DNA of 21,178 nucleotides, taken from IMG/VR virus record IMGVR_UViG_3300032322_000172, positions 1 to 21,178 of that record. One strand, 5' to 3'. This document shows, one piece after another, positions 19,934-21,178 of this stretch. Origin of the DNA: a virus. Below the pieces are notes generated by a model. It was not told where the DNA came from and made no database searches. It was given only the letters and a program-made list of their open reading frames with translations. The position numbers and the translations under genes are program-made. Numbering within the stretch: position 1 is the first letter of the stretch; each line of letters starts with the position of its first letter.

Positions 19934-21178
19934 ACAGCAAAAGTTTTTGCCCTAGACACCAAAGCTGGAGTACAGCGCGACGGCACGTTATTTGACAAGA
20001 TGTTCTATAACGATGGCCGGTGGGTGCGATTCCAGCGCGGGCGTCCGCGAAAGATGTTGGGCTACCGGGTCATTTCTAATCAATTGACCGGGCCTTCTCG
20101 AGGCATCTGGGTTAACAGTCAGAACAATTTCTCGTCGGTGTTTTCTGGGTACTCTGACGGTCTTCAGGTCTTGTTGATTGACGACAACGGCGTTGGATCT
20201 GGTCTGCAAGATTTTAGTCTTAGCAATTTTACCGCCTCGCCGTTAAACCTTTGGCAGTTTGATGGATTTTACAGCGTTACCGGCGGCATCAATACTCTGT
20301 TGGCTCACCCTGGCCAGAATCTAACTTCTATTGATGACACGGTTGATACGCCTGTATTGATTGGCGACATCAACGGAACGTCACTAAGTCAGATTGGCGT
20401 GTTTACCGACTCTGTGACAACGGTCAGCGGGAACACTACTGTCACCTTGGCCGCGGCAAACCCGTTGATTGGAGCTGGCCAGACGATTACAGGAGCAGGG
20501 ATCCCGGCATCGACAACGGTTGTGTCGGTGTCTGGAACGTCGGTTGTTATATCGCAGGCTGCTACAGCCTCAGCCACAGTGACGGCCACGTTCAACAACA
20601 ACGTCAGCGTGTCTGGCGGTGTCGTGACGTTGCACCCGTATGTGTTTGTGTACGGCAACGCGGGATTGATTCGGAACTGTTCTGCGGGCAATCCTGACGA
20701 TTGGGTGTCTGCTGACGCTAACGAGGTCAACGTAGCGACCGGGAAAATTGTTCAAGCGCTGCCGGTTCGAGGAGGCTCTAATGCGCCATCTGGTCTGTTC
20801 TGGTCTGTTGATAGCTTGGTTCGAGTGTCGTTCGTTGGAGGAACGGGAACTCCGGCGCAATACTGGCGATACGACATTATTTCGAGCCAAACATCAATTT
20901 TGTCGTCTCAGTGCGTAATTGAGTACGACGGCATTTACTATTGGATTGGGGTAGATCGGTTTTTGTTGTACAACGGGACAGTTAAAGAAATCCCGAACGA
21001 CATGAATCAGAACTACTTTTTTGACAATCTGAACTACAACCAGCGTCAGAAGGTTTGGGCAACTAAAGTACCGCGGTATGGCGAGATCTGGTGGTTCTAC
21101 CCTCGAGGAAACGCGACCGAATGCACTGACGCAATTGTGTTCAACGTGCGTGAGCAGACGTGGTACGACGCAGGACAA
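19931..21178 (+). CDS. P22 gp10-like tail nozzle/hub protein, 3'-truncated by window edge
   Basis: Open to the last base, with 416 codons visible. It starts at ATG 19931 overlapping the previous stop (TAATG). N-terminal MTAKVFALDTKAGVQRDGTL, then NDGRWVRFQRGRPRKMLGYR is the recurrent opening of packaged-DNA-stabilisation or nozzle proteins. Repeated WD-like blades follow: SQCVIEYDGIYYWIGVDRFL, then YNGTVKEIPNDMNQNYFFDN, KVWATKVPRYGEIWWFYPRG and TECTDAIVFNVREQTWYD. These are typical of beta-propeller hub proteins such as P22 gp10 and the T7 gp12-type nozzle. Residues about 160-222 look like an inserted Ig-like module. It would form the tail tube end that closes the DNA channel. The remaining C-terminus lies outside the window. 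Confidence 0.75.
   Translation, partial: MTAKVFALDTKAGVQRDGTLFDKMFYNDGRWVRFQRGRPRKMLGYRVISNQLTGPSRGIWVNSQNNFSSVFSGYSDGLQVLLIDDNGVGSGLQDFSLSNFTASPLNLWQFDGFYSVTGGINTLLAHPGQNLTSIDDTVDTPVLIGDINGTSLSQIGVFTDSVTTVSGNTTVTLAAANPLIGAGQTITGAGIPASTTVVSVSGTSVVISQAATASATVTATFNNNVSVSGGVVTLHPYVFVYGNAGLIRNCSAGNPDDWVSADANEVNVATGKIVQALPVRGGSNAPSGLFWSVDSLVRVSFVGGTGTPAQYWRYDIISSQTSILSSQCVIEYDGIYYWIGVDRFLLYNGTVKEIPNDMNQNYFFDNLNYNQRQKVWATKVPRYGEIWWFYPRGNATECTDAIVFNVREQTWYDAGQ
20408..20596 (+). other. Ig-like module inserted in the nozzle protein
   Basis: Residues about 160-222: a Val/Thr/Gly/Ala-rich beta segment SVTTVSGNTTVTLAAANPLI, then GQTITGAGIPASTTVVSVSG and TSVVISQAATAS. The GxGIPAxTTVVSV pattern is a common short module in bacterial and phage surface proteins. 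It interrupts the propeller-like blades between SLSQIGVF and VVTLHPYVFV. Confidence 0.45.

Noticed and set aside
1-21178. tRNA, CRISPR, integrase or insertion-sequence genes
   Set aside because: I found no cloverleaf, repeat-spacer array, recombinase motifs or terminal inverted repeats anywhere in the window.

Overview
The window is a dense stretch of a tailed-bacteriophage genome. All recognisable genes lie on the + strand. Coding density is close to complete, many stops and starts overlap (ATGA, GTGA, TAATG, TGATG), and no gene-free stretch exceeds about 60 bases. TAA, TAG and TGA all serve as stops, so the genetic code looks standard. I see no tRNA, integrase, transposase, CRISPR array or bacterial gene. 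The host cannot be read from the sequence. The protein styles (K/G-rich basic proteins, SGNH-free fibre modules, a GH108 lysin) resemble aquatic phages of Pseudomonadota, but that is an impression and not a measurement.

Layout. Positions 1-3100 are the head region: the 3' part of a head-assembly-region protein, a putative decoration protein, the major capsid protein, and a beta-helix surface or fibre protein. Positions 3137-7003 hold a K/G-rich basic protein flanked by two very stable tetraloop hairpins, a virion protein, a second small basic protein, a P22 gp4-like tail adaptor carrying an inserted discoidin-like domain, and a small zinc-ribbon protein. Positions 7005-16266 are a fibre/adhesin block: two Gly/Thr-rich fibre proteins, a 70-aa protein and a 1731-aa adhesin made of five modules. 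Positions 16278-17672 are the lysis cassette: a holin, a GH108 endolysin, a 43-aa protein and a small membrane/coiled-coil protein. Positions 17669-21178 return to tail genes: a DUF5872-like basic protein, a second adaptor-like protein without the insertion, another appendage protein, and the 5' part of a P22 gp10-like nozzle/hub protein that runs off the window.

How the parts fit. Adaptor and nozzle homologues, with no tape-measure, sheath or tube gene in 21 kb, point to a short-tailed (podovirus-type) particle. Terminase, portal and protease are expected to the left, and the rest of the tail to the right. Much of the window (the beta-helix, three fibre proteins, the giant adhesin, and discoidin-like and Ig-like insertions in core tail proteins) looks devoted to surface recognition. 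The most unusual features are the discoidin insertion in a tail adaptor, the modular giant adhesin with alternating base composition, the paired hairpins around the K/G-rich gene, and a 17-base junction shared by the ends of two fibre genes.
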